DNA of 64,000 bases from CBDDGJ01 sp965199285 (GTDB lineage Bacteria; Pseudomonadota; Alphaproteobacteria; RS24): the NCBI GenBank assembly GCA_965199285.1, contig OZ240687.1, positions 2,042,771 through 2,106,770 of the forward strand, given 5' to 3'. Made by a program: the position numbers and the translations under genes. Below are positions 25,793-34,050 of the stretch, piece by piece (positions within the stretch are counted from its first letter, which is position 1; each line of letters opens with the position of its first letter). The notes under the pieces were generated by a model. That model did not search any database, was not told where the DNA came from, and saw nothing but the letters and a program-made list of their open reading frames with translations.

Positions 25793-27070
25793 CTAGTTTG
25801 CCTTAAAAACCGGCTTGCCGTCAATATAAGTTGTTTGCACGCGGCCTTGCAAATTACGCCCCTCCATCGCCGCATTTTGTGATTTTGACCGTAACGTATC
25901 GGCATCCACTGTCCATGGTGTTTCTAAATCCAGCAGGCAGAAATCCGCCGCCGCGCCCGCCTCAAGCGTACCAGAAGGCAAATCCAATATACGCGCTGGA
26001 TTGCTGGTAACGGTTTTTAACATTGTCAAAACCGGAATATCATGCGCGTAAGCAAGGCTGATAAGACCAGGTAATAATAATTCAAGCCCCACCGCACCAT
26101 AGGCAGCTTGCGCGAACGGTTGACGCTTGGCTTCTGCATCTTGCGGATTATGGGCAGAAACCACCGCATCAATCACCCCATCAGCAAGTGCTTGTACGAG
26201 AGCTTGCCGGTCTGCCTCGCTGCGTAAAGGCGGGTTGAGCTTGGCAAAGCTACGATAATTTGTCACATCATTTTCATTCAAACTAAGATGATTAATCGAA
26301 ACCGAACAACTGATTTTAACCCCGCGCGCTTTCGCTGCTTTTATCGGCGCAAGGCTTTGGGCGCTTGAAATCTGTGCAATATGATAGCGCGCATCGCACA
26401 GTTCGGCGAGCCTGATATCACGTTCAATAATGCTGGTTTCGGCCGCCGCCGGAATACCCGTCAGCCCCATACGAGTTGATAATTCGCCTTCATGCATCAC
26501 ACCGGCGCTTGCTAAATCTCTATCCATTGCATGTTGCATAATCAGAGCTTCAAAATTAGCCGCATAGGTTAAGGCGCGGCGCATGGTGAGCGCATTCATT
26601 ACCGCCTGATCGGCATCACTAAAGGCAATCGCACCGGCTTCTTTGAGCAGACCAAATTCGGTAAGCACCGCACCGGCGCAGGATTTGGTGATTGCCGCCA
26701 TCGGCAGAATCCGAATGATCGCCGTATCCCGCGCGCGACGCATAATGAAGTCAACTAAGGCGGCATCATCAATCGCCGGGTCTGTATTGGGCATAACCAC
26801 CATGCTGGTCACCCCACCGGCAGCCGCCGCATGGCTGGCGGTTGCAAGTGTTTCTCTATGTTCCTGCCCAGGTTCACCAGTAAAGACCTGCATATCAATC
26901 AGCCCCGGAATAAGCGCTTTGCCACTGCAATCAACCACATGCTTGGCATTAGATATATCAATTTCCCCAAGCGCCTTAATGGTGCCGCCTTCGACCAGCA
27001 TATGCCCCGTCATATCAATATTCTGGGCTGGGCATAGCAGGCGGGCATTTTTATAAGCAATTATACTCAT
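25793..27070 (-). CDS. pyrC: Dihydroorotase-like protein lacking metal ligands (PyrC'/PyrX type)
   Basis: A 425-residue amidohydrolase of the dihydroorotase family. The HxH metal-binding motif expected in GLIDxHVH reads GLIDMQVFTGEPG here, and the late catalytic DH of the TDHAP-type motif is replaced in VVSAHNPQD. The histidine of YHIAQIS is kept. Loss of zinc ligands and the acid strongly suggests no hydrolase activity. In Pseudomonas and several alphaproteobacteria such a non-catalytic partner (pyrC' or pyrX) is encoded next to pyrB and is needed for the aspartate transcarbamylase complex. Here it follows pyrB by 22 bp. A functional dihydroorotase must be encoded elsewhere. Confidence 0.85.
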   Translation of the reverse strand: MSIIAYKNARLLCPAQNIDMTGHMLVEGGTIKALGEIDISNAKHVVDCSGKALIPGLIDMQVFTGEPGQEHRETLATASHAAAAGGVTSMVVMPNTDPAIDDAALVDFIMRRARDTAIIRILPMAAITKSCAGAVLTEFGLLKEAGAIAFSDADQAVMNALTMRRALTYAANFEALIMQHAMDRDLASAGVMHEGELSTRMGLTGIPAAAETSIIERDIRLAELCDARYHIAQISSAQSLAPIKAAKARGVKISCSVSINHLSLNENDVTNYRSFAKLNPPLRSEADRQALVQALADGVIDAVVSAHNPQDAEAKRQPFAQAAYGAVGLELLLPGLISLAYAHDIPVLTMLKTVTSNPARILDLPSGTLEAGAAADFCLLDLETPWTVDADTLRSKSQNAAMEGRNLQGRVQTTYIDGKPVFKAN

Positions 27071-27092
27071 TATCTTTCCTCAACACCTCGCA

Positions 27093-28058
27093 TTAGCCAT
27101 GCTGCGCCGCATGATGATTAGGCAAATTTGCTGCCAGCGTTTCCAACACCGCCATGCGAACCGCAACCCCCATCTCCACCTGTTCACCAATCAGGCTTAT
27201 CTCAGGGTCATCGGCCAACAGGCTGTCAATTTCAACACCCCGATTCATCGGACCCGGATGCATGATTTTGGCATTGGGCTTGGCGTAAGATAATTTTTCT
27301 TCATTTAAGCCATAGAGGTGATAATATTCCCGCACTGAAGGGATAAACGCCCCTTCCATCCGTTCATTTTGGAGCCGGAGCATCATCACCACATCGCACC
27401 CCGCCAGACCGTCGCGCATATTGGTAAAAACATGCGCGCCTAAACTTTCCGCATGGGCGGGGATAAGCGTGGTCGGACCAATAAGATGCACTTGCGCTCC
27501 CATCATATTAAGTAGAATAAGGTTAGAGCGTGCCACCCGCGAATGGGCAATATCGCCACATATCGCCACCCGCAACCCTGCAAGCGATTTGAAATGCCGC
27601 CGCATGGTCAGCGCATCAAGCAAAGCCTGCGTCGGGTGTTCATGCATCCCATCACCAGCATTGAGAACCGAACAGCCAACTTTTTGCGACAAAAGTTCAA
27701 CCGCGCCACTATCCTTATGGCGCACGACCAACAGATCGGGGTTCATGGCATTGAGCGTGGCGGCCGTATCGAGCAGAGTTTCACCCTTAGCAACCGCGCT
27801 TTGGGCAACGCTCATATTCATCACATCGGCGCCGAGCCGTTTACCGGCCAATTCGAACGAGCTTTGGGTGCGGGTTGAGTTTTCGAAAAACAGATTAATC
27901 TGGGTGCGGCCACGCAAAATGCTCGCCTTTTTATCGGTCTGGCGATTATGCGCAACATAATCATCGGCAAGGTCAAGAAGGTGATTTATATTGCTAACAG
28001 AAAGCCCCTCAATCGCCAATAAATGGCGATGCGGAAAGCTATTTGAAACATCTGTCAT
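27093..28058 (-). CDS. pyrB: Aspartate carbamoyltransferase catalytic subunit
   Basis: Makes carbamoyl-aspartate, the committed step of pyrimidine synthesis. At 321 residues it has the carbamoyl-phosphate motif FFENSTRTQSSFE near residue 55 and GDGMHEHPTQALLD near 138. The C-terminal aspartate domain includes KIMHPGPMNRGVEI. There is no pyrI regulatory gene beside it; instead the degenerate dihydroorotase follows, which fits the PyrB-PyrC' dodecamer type of complex. It is preceded by ruvX on the same strand with a 74-bp gap. Confidence 0.95.
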   Translation of the reverse strand: MTDVSNSFPHRHLLAIEGLSVSNINHLLDLADDYVAHNRQTDKKASILRGRTQINLFFENSTRTQSSFELAGKRLGADVMNMSVAQSAVAKGETLLDTAATLNAMNPDLLVVRHKDSGAVELLSQKVGCSVLNAGDGMHEHPTQALLDALTMRRHFKSLAGLRVAICGDIAHSRVARSNLILLNMMGAQVHLIGPTTLIPAHAESLGAHVFTNMRDGLAGCDVVMMLRLQNERMEGAFIPSVREYYHLYGLNEEKLSYAKPNAKIMHPGPMNRGVEIDSLLADDPEISLIGEQVEMGVAVRMAVLETLAANLPNHHAAQHG

Positions 28059-28132
28059 TAAAAACCCATCCTATACGGATTCTTTAATCGTTTGGCAAGG
28101 GATATTTATGGCGGGTTATTCCTGATCAGGGT

Positions 28133-28609
28133 TTACCGATTATGATAAAAATCGAGATAGCCTTGCAGAATATAAGCGGCGGCGAGCTTATCGACCAGTT
28201 CGGCGCGTCGTGCGCGGCTGGCATCAGCCTCTATCAAGGTACGGGTGACCGCGGCGGTGGAGAGACGCTCATCCCATAAAATAGCGGGCAGGGATGGAAA
28301 ATCAGCCAGCTGCGATAGATTGCGCAAAAACGCATGGGTTGCTTGGGCGCGGGCGCCTTGCGACCCATCCATATTGAGCGGCAATCCAATCACCAGACCG
28401 CCAATATTTTGGCCGACAATAATATTGTGCAGCACGTCTGCATCACTGGTAAATTTTTTCCGCCTTATGGTCTCAAATGGTGAGGCGATTTTATATTCGG
28501 TGTCAGATAGCGCTAGCCCGATGGTTTTGCTACCCAAATCAAGCCCTAACACTCTTTGTCCCTTTTCGAAATGTGTGAAAAGCGTTTCGGGCGGGTCTAT
28601 GATTTGCAT
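28133..28609 (-). CDS. ruvX: Putative pre-16S rRNA nuclease / Holliday junction resolvase (YqgF/RuvX)
   Basis: An RNase H-fold protein of 158 residues from ATG 28609. VLGLDLGSKTIGLALSDT carries the first catalytic aspartate, VIGLPLNMDGSQGARAQAT is the second signature, and WDERLSTAAVTR and DKLAAAYILQGYLD complete the family. The upstream frame is open to 28663 but consists of low-complexity, repeat-derived sequence. The gene is divergent from gatC. Confidence 0.9.
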   Translation of the reverse strand: MQIIDPPETLFTHFEKGQRVLGLDLGSKTIGLALSDTEYKIASPFETIRRKKFTSDADVLHNIIVGQNIGGLVIGLPLNMDGSQGARAQATHAFLRNLSQLADFPSLPAILWDERLSTAAVTRTLIEADASRARRAELVDKLAAAYILQGYLDFYHNR

Positions 28610-28615
28610 GACTTT

Positions 28616-28667
28616 GCTTATACAGTAAAAAGGGCTTATACAGTAAAAAAAGCCACTATACATTAAA
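28616..28667. repeat. Short direct repeats upstream of ruvX
   Basis: GCTTATACAGTAAAA occurs at 28616-28630 and again at 28634-28648, and a degenerate third copy (ACTATACATTAAAA) follows to 28667. The repeats lie in the gap between ruvX and gatC and may be part of the promoters or simple slippage products. Confidence 0.5.
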
Positions 28668-28778
28668 AAAGAATGAGCGCGATAGCCTTTTATATTGCGC
28701 GCGCTGGGTGAACTTGCTACTTATCACCCCGAACATAAATTGCCCGAATATAAATTAATTGTTTAGATGAGGATATAA

Positions 28779-29066
28779 ATGTCGGTAGATGAGAGCATGG
28801 TCAGGCGAATAGCGCGGCTGGCGCGAATCGGGGTTGAAGATGAGCAGATTCCGGTTCTCGCCAAAGAGCTATCGACAATTCTCGATTTTGTTACTCAACT
28901 TGATGAGCTGGATACTGAAAATGTAAAACCAATGACTGGTGCGGTTGATATTGCGATGCGCCAGCGCGAAGATGAAGTTGCCGATGGGGGTTATGCGGAT
29001 AAGGTTTTACAAAATGCACCGGTGCGCGATGATGATTATTTCGCAGTTCCCAAAGTGGTTGAATAG
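28779..29066 (+). CDS. gatC: Asp/Glu-tRNA amidotransferase subunit C
   Basis: Small 95-residue subunit that stabilises GatA and bridges it to GatB. It shows MSVDESMVRRIARLARIGV, LSTILDFVTQLDELDTENV and PMTGAVDIAMRQREDEV, the standard GatC pattern, with the C-terminal VRDDDYFAVPKVVE. It starts the gatCAB operon, 8 bp before gatA. Confidence 0.94.
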   Translation: MSVDESMVRRIARLARIGVEDEQIPVLAKELSTILDFVTQLDELDTENVKPMTGAVDIAMRQREDEVADGGYADKVLQNAPVRDDDYFAVPKVVE

Positions 29067-29074
29067 GCACTATC

Positions 29075-30553
29075 ATGAGCGAGCTTACAGATTTATGCCT
29101 GCATGAAGCGCGTGATGCGCTAGCGCAAAAAGAGGTCTCTGCAACTGAACTCACCCAAGCGCATATCAGCCATATGCAAAAGGCAACAGCTCTGAATGCC
29201 GTGGCGCTGGAGACAAGCGAACGCGCCCTTGCGATGGCGGCTTTGTCGGATGAGAAAATTGCCAAAGGCGAAGCGGGCAAATTAGAAGGCTTGCCGATTG
29301 GGGTGAAAGATTTATTTTGCACCAAAGATATTCGCACCACAGCCGGTTCAGATATTTTGGGGGAATTTACCCCGCCTTATGAGAGTTTTGTCACCCAAAA
29401 TCTATGGAATGATGGGGCGGTGTTACTTGCGAAATTAAACAATGATGAGTTTGCGATGGGCTCATCGAATGAAACCTCCCGCTTTGGCGCGGTGGTTAAT
29501 CCATGGCGCGCGAAAGATAATGATGCAGCACTGGTGCCAGGTGGTTCATCCGGCGGTTCATCGGCGGCGGTTGCTGCCCATATTGGCGTTGCTGCTACCG
29601 GCACAGATACGGGCGGTTCCATTCGCCAGCCAGCCGCTTTTACGGCTACGGTTGGCTTAAAGCCAACCTATGGTCGATGCTCGCGCTGGGGGATTGTCGC
29701 CTTTGCCTCTTCACTCGACCAAGCTGGTCCAATCACCCGCAATGTTCGCGATGCAGCGATTATGCTCGCCAGCATGGCGGGCGAAGATGCGCGCGATACC
29801 ACTTCGGTCGCCAAGCCAGTTGAAGATTATGAAGCCGCGCTTACCGGTGATATAAAAGGCATGCGGATTGGCATTCCCAAAGAATATCGGATTGATGGCA
29901 TGGCGGGCGAGATTGAAACTCTATGGCAGCAGGGTATTGACTGGCTCAAAGCGCAAGGTGCTGAGATTGTTGATGTCAGCCTGCCGCATACCAAATATGC
30001 GCTGCCGGCTTATTATATTATTGCGCCGGCAGAAGCATCCTCCAATCTGGCGCGTTATGATGGGGTACGCTACGGCGCGCGGGTGGATGGCGACAGCATT
30101 ACCGATATGTATGAAAAAACCAGAGGGGCGGGATTTGGCGATGAAGTCAAACGCCGCATCATGATTGGCACTTATGCGCTGTCTGCCGGTTATTATGATG
30201 CCTATTACCTAAAGGCGCTGAAAGTTCGCCGCCTAATTGCGGAGGATTTTCATAAAGCCTATGAAAGCTGCGACATGCTGCTCACCCCCACCGCGCCCAA
30301 TAGCGCTTTTGCGATTGGCACAAAAAATGCCGACCCGCTTGAAATGTATCTGAATGATGTGTTTACAGTGACGGTTAATCTGGCTGGTCTGCCAGCCATT
30401 TCTGTCCCTTGCGGGGTGGATGCGCAAGGTCTGCCGCTTGGTTTGCAGCTCATCGGCAAGGCATTTGGTGAGGCGCCCTTATTAAATGCGGCCTATGCGC
30501 TTGAGCACGCCGCCGGTTTTACTGCCCAACCAGATAAATGGTGGCTATCATGA
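29075..30553 (+). CDS. gatA: Asp/Glu-tRNA amidotransferase subunit A
   Basis: The amidase subunit that releases ammonia from glutamine for conversion of Glu-tRNA(Gln), and often Asp-tRNA(Asn), to the amide. The Ser-cisSer-Lys triad is visible as the lysine in PIGVKDLFC and the serines in PGGSSGGSSAAVAA with TDTGGSIRQPA. Length 492 is normal. Its stop overlaps the gatB start as ATGA, so translation is coupled. Confidence 0.96.
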   Translation: MSELTDLCLHEARDALAQKEVSATELTQAHISHMQKATALNAVALETSERALAMAALSDEKIAKGEAGKLEGLPIGVKDLFCTKDIRTTAGSDILGEFTPPYESFVTQNLWNDGAVLLAKLNNDEFAMGSSNETSRFGAVVNPWRAKDNDAALVPGGSSGGSSAAVAAHIGVAATGTDTGGSIRQPAAFTATVGLKPTYGRCSRWGIVAFASSLDQAGPITRNVRDAAIMLASMAGEDARDTTSVAKPVEDYEAALTGDIKGMRIGIPKEYRIDGMAGEIETLWQQGIDWLKAQGAEIVDVSLPHTKYALPAYYIIAPAEASSNLARYDGVRYGARVDGDSITDMYEKTRGAGFGDEVKRRIMIGTYALSAGYYDAYYLKALKVRRLIAEDFHKAYESCDMLLTPTAPNSAFAIGTKNADPLEMYLNDVFTVTVNLAGLPAISVPCGVDAQGLPLGLQLIGKAFGEAPLLNAAYALEHAAGFTAQPDKWWLS

Positions 30554-32022
30554 GCAATCTGATTAAGGGCATAAGCGGTGATTGGGAAATTGTTCTGGGG
30601 CTGGAAGTCCATGCCCAAGTCACCTCGCGGGCAAAACTATTTTCCAGTGCCGCAACCGATTTTGGCGCCGAACCCAATCAGCAAGTCTCGCTGGTCGATG
30701 CGGCACTACCAGGTATGTTGCCGGTGATTAACAAGGCGTGCGTTGAACAGGCGGTGCGCACGGGGCTTGGTTTGAAAGCACAGATTAATTGCGTCTCGGT
30801 TTTTGACCGCAAAAATTATTTTTATCCCGATCTGCCACAAGGCTATCAAATCTCGCAATTCACGCTGCCGATTGTCGGCGAGGGTGAGATTGAGATTGAC
30901 CTCGACAATGGCGAGACCAAAAAAATCGGCATTGAGCGGCTGCATCTTGAGCAGGATGCCGGCAAATCCATGCACGACCAGCATCCTTCGATGAGCTTTG
31001 TTGACCTTAACCGTTCCGGCATTGCGCTGATGGAAATTGTTTCCAAACCCGATATGCGTTCGGCTGCCGAGGCGCAAGCCTATGTCAAAAAGCTGCGGGC
31101 GATTTTGCGCTACCTCGGCACGTGTGATGGTAATATGGAGCAAGGCAGTCTGCGCGCCGATGTGAATGTATCCGTCCGCCGCCCGGGGGATGAGCTTGGC
31201 ACACGCTGCGAGATTAAGAATGTTAATTCCATTCGTTTTATCGGGCAGGCGATTGAAAGCGAGGCGCATCGGCAAGTCGCACTGATTGAAGATGGTGGCA
31301 CGGTTGATCAGGAAACCCGCCTGTTTGACCCACGCTCTGGCGAAACCCGCACCATGCGCTCAAAGGAAGAGGCGCATGATTATCGTTATTTCCCCGACCC
31401 CGATCTTGTGCCGCTCGAATTTGAGCAAGCGTGGGTGGATGAATTGGCGCGCGATTTACCGGAACTGCCAGATGATAAAAAACAGCGTTTTATAGCGGAT
31501 TATGGCTTGTCGCCCTATGATGCTGGCGTGCTGGTTTCTGAAGCTGAAAATGCGGCATTTTTCGAAACTGTCGCCGCCGGTCGCAACGCTAAAGCGGCCG
31601 CCAATATGGTGATTGGCAGTGTGTTTGCAGGTCTCAATAAAAGCGGGCTTACAATCTCGGAAAGTCCAGTCAGCGCCGTGCAAATTGGCCAGCTGGTTGA
31701 TTTGATAGAGGATGACACCATCTCCACCCGCATCGCCAAGGATGTGTTTGATATGATGTTCGAAGCGGGCGAAGATCAGGGCAAAGACCCGCTTACGATT
31801 ATCGAAGAGAAAAATCTCAAGCAAGTCACCGATATGGGGGCGATTGAAGCCGCGATTGATGAAGTGATTGCCGCCAATCCCGATAAGGTGGAACAGGCAA
31901 AAGCCAAGCCGAAAATGGCGGGCTGGTTTGTCGGCCAGGTGATGCAAGCCACCGGCGGCAAAGCCAACCCACAAGCGGTCAACAAGCTAGTGCGCGAAAA
32001 ACTGGATGTTGGGGAAGAGTAA
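30550..32022 (+). CDS. gatB: Asp/Glu-tRNA amidotransferase subunit B
   Basis: Binds the mischarged tRNA and phosphorylates the aminoacyl group. IVLGLEVHAQ, DRKNYFYPDLPQGYQISQ and GIERLHLEQDAGKS are typical, and the C-terminal YqeY-like tail ends MQATGGKANPQAVNKLVREKL. The ATG at 30550 overlaps the gatA stop (ATGA); an in-frame ATG four codons earlier is less likely. The SieB-like gene starts 20 bp downstream. Confidence 0.95.
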   Translation: MSNLIKGISGDWEIVLGLEVHAQVTSRAKLFSSAATDFGAEPNQQVSLVDAALPGMLPVINKACVEQAVRTGLGLKAQINCVSVFDRKNYFYPDLPQGYQISQFTLPIVGEGEIEIDLDNGETKKIGIERLHLEQDAGKSMHDQHPSMSFVDLNRSGIALMEIVSKPDMRSAAEAQAYVKKLRAILRYLGTCDGNMEQGSLRADVNVSVRRPGDELGTRCEIKNVNSIRFIGQAIESEAHRQVALIEDGGTVDQETRLFDPRSGETRTMRSKEEAHDYRYFPDPDLVPLEFEQAWVDELARDLPELPDDKKQRFIADYGLSPYDAGVLVSEAENAAFFETVAAGRNAKAAANMVIGSVFAGLNKSGLTISESPVSAVQIGQLVDLIEDDTISTRIAKDVFDMMFEAGEDQGKDPLTIIEEKNLKQVTDMGAIEAAIDEVIAANPDKVEQAKAKPKMAGWFVGQVMQATGGKANPQAVNKLVREKLDVGEE

Positions 32023-32041
32023 GGGTTAGGGAGATTAGAAC

Positions 32042-32581
32042 ATGGAATTTCTTACGGGAATTTTGAATATTCTAAAAAACCTAAGGGTATCATCATTATC
32101 CCGCCTAGTTTATATTGCTGGAATAGCCAGTGCTATTTCATTGTTTACCCCTGAGCTATATATTGAAAAATATGGGTTATTAGAATTAAAGGCAAAATAT
32201 ATTTCAGAATTAGGCATAGTATTTCTGCTTTCTTTAGCGTGTGTTTTTGTTGATTTTGCTGGAAAAATATATTCATATATTACGAAACTTCTCCGCAAAA
32301 AGAAGCAGAAAGCAAATATATTGAGAATCTTGCAGTCGCTCACGCCTGATGAGAAAGCATGTTTATTACCTTATATATATAACCAACAAAATACTTGTTA
32401 TTTTTCGCTGGAGGATGGAGTGGCAGGTGGATTACTGCAAAAAAGAGTTTTATATCTTCCTACAACTCAAGGTAATATACGTATTGGGATCGCCCATAAT
32501 ATGCGTCTTTTGGTGAGAGAAATATTAGAGCAACAGCCAGAACTTTTAGAAGGATACAATCTAAACTTCGAACCCCTATAA
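32042..32581 (+). CDS. Two-TM membrane protein resembling SieB superinfection exclusion proteins
   Basis: A 179-residue protein with two hydrophobic segments (about 22-38 and 54-72), a basic loop (LLRKKKQKAN), then a soluble C-terminal domain starting ILQSLTPDEKACLLPYI and containing a VAGGLLQKRVLYLP strand-turn. That order matches the SieB-type family of phage P22 and lambda, known to abort or exclude other phages. The match is by general pattern, not strict residues. It follows gatB by 20 bp but is distinctly more AT-rich and probably an acquired gene. It opens the accessory patch 32042-34050. Confidence 0.5.
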   Translation: MEFLTGILNILKNLRVSSLSRLVYIAGIASAISLFTPELYIEKYGLLELKAKYISELGIVFLLSLACVFVDFAGKIYSYITKLLRKKKQKANILRILQSLTPDEKACLLPYIYNQQNTCYFSLEDGVAGGLLQKRVLYLPTTQGNIRIGIAHNMRLLVREILEQQPELLEGYNLNFEPL

Positions 32582-32682
32582 CCCCAATAGTAATCTTATT
32601 TTTTAATAAGCTATACTTTGGCAAGGTGATTTGATTTTCTCGCTCACGGTATTTACGTCCCTCGCAATATCCAGTCACACCT

Positions 32683-33141
32683 TTAATCACACCAGCTTTT
32701 TTTAGAGGGATAGGGTTGTGCTAATTTGGCAGCAAGCAGCGCGGTTGAAATATCGATTTTATCATTTTCGCGCCAGACAATCGCGATATAACGATTATTA
32801 TATTTATCGGGTTTTATGTCGGTGAGATAAAGCGGCGCGGTGGTGAGCCATTTTTTGGTGAAGGCTTTGGCTTTTTGGGCAAGCTCTATTTCTGCTGCAC
32901 ATTTACCCCTTAGCTCTGGGGTGTCTATGCCGGATAGTCTGATAATGGTGGTAATCTCATTCTGATGCCAGATTGTAATTTTGGCTTTGAAACTATCGCC
33001 ATCTATCACCCTGATAAGTTTTACCTTGTCGCTTGAAAAATGACTCTTTTTTGCGGTGGTGGCTTTTGCAATAGATGCAGTGACTACCAAAGCAATTATA
33101 AAAATAGCTAGATTTGTTTTTATTATATAATTGCGTTTCAT
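32683..33141 (-). CDS. Secreted SNase-like (thermonuclease family) nuclease
   Basis: A 152-residue protein from ATG 33141 with a lead of MKRNYIIKTNLAIFIIALVV and an Ala-rich cleavage region, suggesting export. The staphylococcal-nuclease fold shows LIRVIDGDSFKAKI, IIRLSGIDTPELRG with the conserved arginine and glutamate, then a long helix and YNNRYIAIVWREND. The third catalytic arginine is not obvious, so activity should be tested rather than assumed. The start lies 14 nt after structured RNA copy 2 on the same strand. The last 40 codons are also found as a fragment at 1871-1990. Confidence 0.8.
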   Translation of the reverse strand: MKRNYIIKTNLAIFIIALVVTASIAKATTAKKSHFSSDKVKLIRVIDGDSFKAKITIWHQNEITTIIRLSGIDTPELRGKCAAEIELAQKAKAFTKKWLTTAPLYLTDIKPDKYNNRYIAIVWRENDKIDISTALLAAKLAQPYPSKKSWCD

Positions 33142-33154
33142 AACATCCCCCGAA

Positions 33155-33369
33155 AGCAAAACGACACCAGAAAAAATTCTGGTGTCGGGGTGTTACAAAA
33201 ACCAATACAATCATCGGCCGCGACGTTTTTACCGCAGGCGGCTATTATATGGCGCCGCCACCCCGGCGCTGTAGAAACGTCAGGATGGCAATTTGTTTTA
33301 TGGCTATTGCCACAGCCAGATTGTATTAGGGGTTTGTAATCCCCGTCAGTGTCGGATTTTGCCGACACT
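33155..33369 (-). ncRNA. Structured RNA, copy 2 (leader of the SNase-like gene)
   Basis: About 215 nt with the architecture of copy 1 in different sequence. Reading along the minus strand: P1 stem AGTGTCGG/CCGACACT (33348-33369); a GGGG/CCCC hairpin (33329-33344) containing GGATTA; AATACAATC (33319-33327) pairing with GATTGTATT (33204-33212); hairpin GGCT/AGCC (33302-33317); CGGGGTG pairing with downstream CACCCCG and crossing the AATACAATC helix; a 30-nt motif (33221-33250) identical to copy 1 at 25 positions. The 3' end is a 10-bp hairpin, 33163-33186, followed by CGTTTTG, as in copy 1. The nuclease ATG lies 14 nt beyond, so termination or read-through could control it. Confidence 0.65.
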
Positions 33370-33459
33370 GCTAGCAGATTATCATAAAAAGGGGTGATGT
33401 CAAAGCAACAAAACGGGATATCGTGAACTTAATAAAGTCGCGAACGAAAAAACGTCTAA

Positions 33460-33660
33460 TCAGGTAAATAATTTCAGTAAAATAGCAACATTCAAAGCAA
33501 TCGCCGTGCCGAGCATCCAGCGAGGTAGCTTTAATTCTGACTTTACATCTGATATATCACGCTGATAATCCGCAATCGCCTGTGCGGCGGCACGGGCTTT
33601 TGTATCTTCTGCACCAGCATCCTTAAATGCGTCGTAAACTTCTGCAATTAATGTCGTCAT
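33460..33660 (-). CDS. Small coiled-coil protein with C-terminal membrane anchor
   Basis: A 66-residue protein: a helical segment with many alanines (DTKARAAAQAIADYQRDI), a short charged linker, then one hydrophobic segment (LGTAIALNVAILLKLF) at the very C-terminus. It resembles short CCDC90/DUF1640-type proteins common in alphaproteobacteria, whose role is unknown. It sits alone between structured RNA copies 2 and 3, about 90 bp from the former. No clear ribosome site is visible. Confidence 0.5.
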   Translation of the reverse strand: MTTLIAEVYDAFKDAGAEDTKARAAAQAIADYQRDISDVKSELKLPRWMLGTAIALNVAILLKLFT

Positions 33661-33789
33661 GAAATTATCAAACCCTAGTTTTACCTATAATAGATTATAG
33701 TCATTTATAACGCGATAATCAAGCCTATCCACATGCGCTATCCAGTTCTGTTTCTTTGATTTTGTTCTTTTTATCATAATCCATTGATG

Positions 33790-33926
33790 GTGCTAGGAAA
33801 ATCTAGCACTTGGGAATTAGAAACTCTTATCAAGACATGGTCGATAATAAGTAGCCTTAATATCTCTTATTGCCTGATAGTATATAGATATACGCTCTTG
33901 TCGTTACTATTTTGTCGGGGTGACGA
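33790..33926 (+). ncRNA. Structured RNA, copy 3 (3'-truncated)
   Basis: P1 is GTGCTAG-gaaaat-CTAGCAC (33790-33809), again a different sequence with intact pairing, followed by GGGAATTAG. The 89 nt ending at 33926 match copy 1 (2277-2365) at about 75 positions, including TTGTCG and GTCGGGGTGACGA. Similarity stops there, so the conserved 30-nt motif, the second strands of both pseudoknot helices and the terminator-like end are missing. It is probably a decayed copy. The rest of the gap to 34050 holds nothing I recognise. Confidence 0.55.
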
Positions 33927-34050
33927 TGCAATATGCTTCCGTGTGGGAGGGCTCAACCGAATTAATTTGCGGGTTGATGCGGTGTGCAAGCTGCTCGCGT
34001 GGGCTTCATAAAGCTGCAAGCGAAGAAAGATCACCCAACAATAATGCGTT

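Noticed and set aside
33138..33368. A 76-codon open frame on the minus strand overlapping RNA copy 2
   Set aside because: It has no ribosome site, it spans the paired strands of the RNA, and its translation shows no protein-like pattern.
33784..34011. A 75-codon open frame over RNA copy 3
   Set aside because: No ribosome site, and the sequence is explained by similarity to RNA copy 1.
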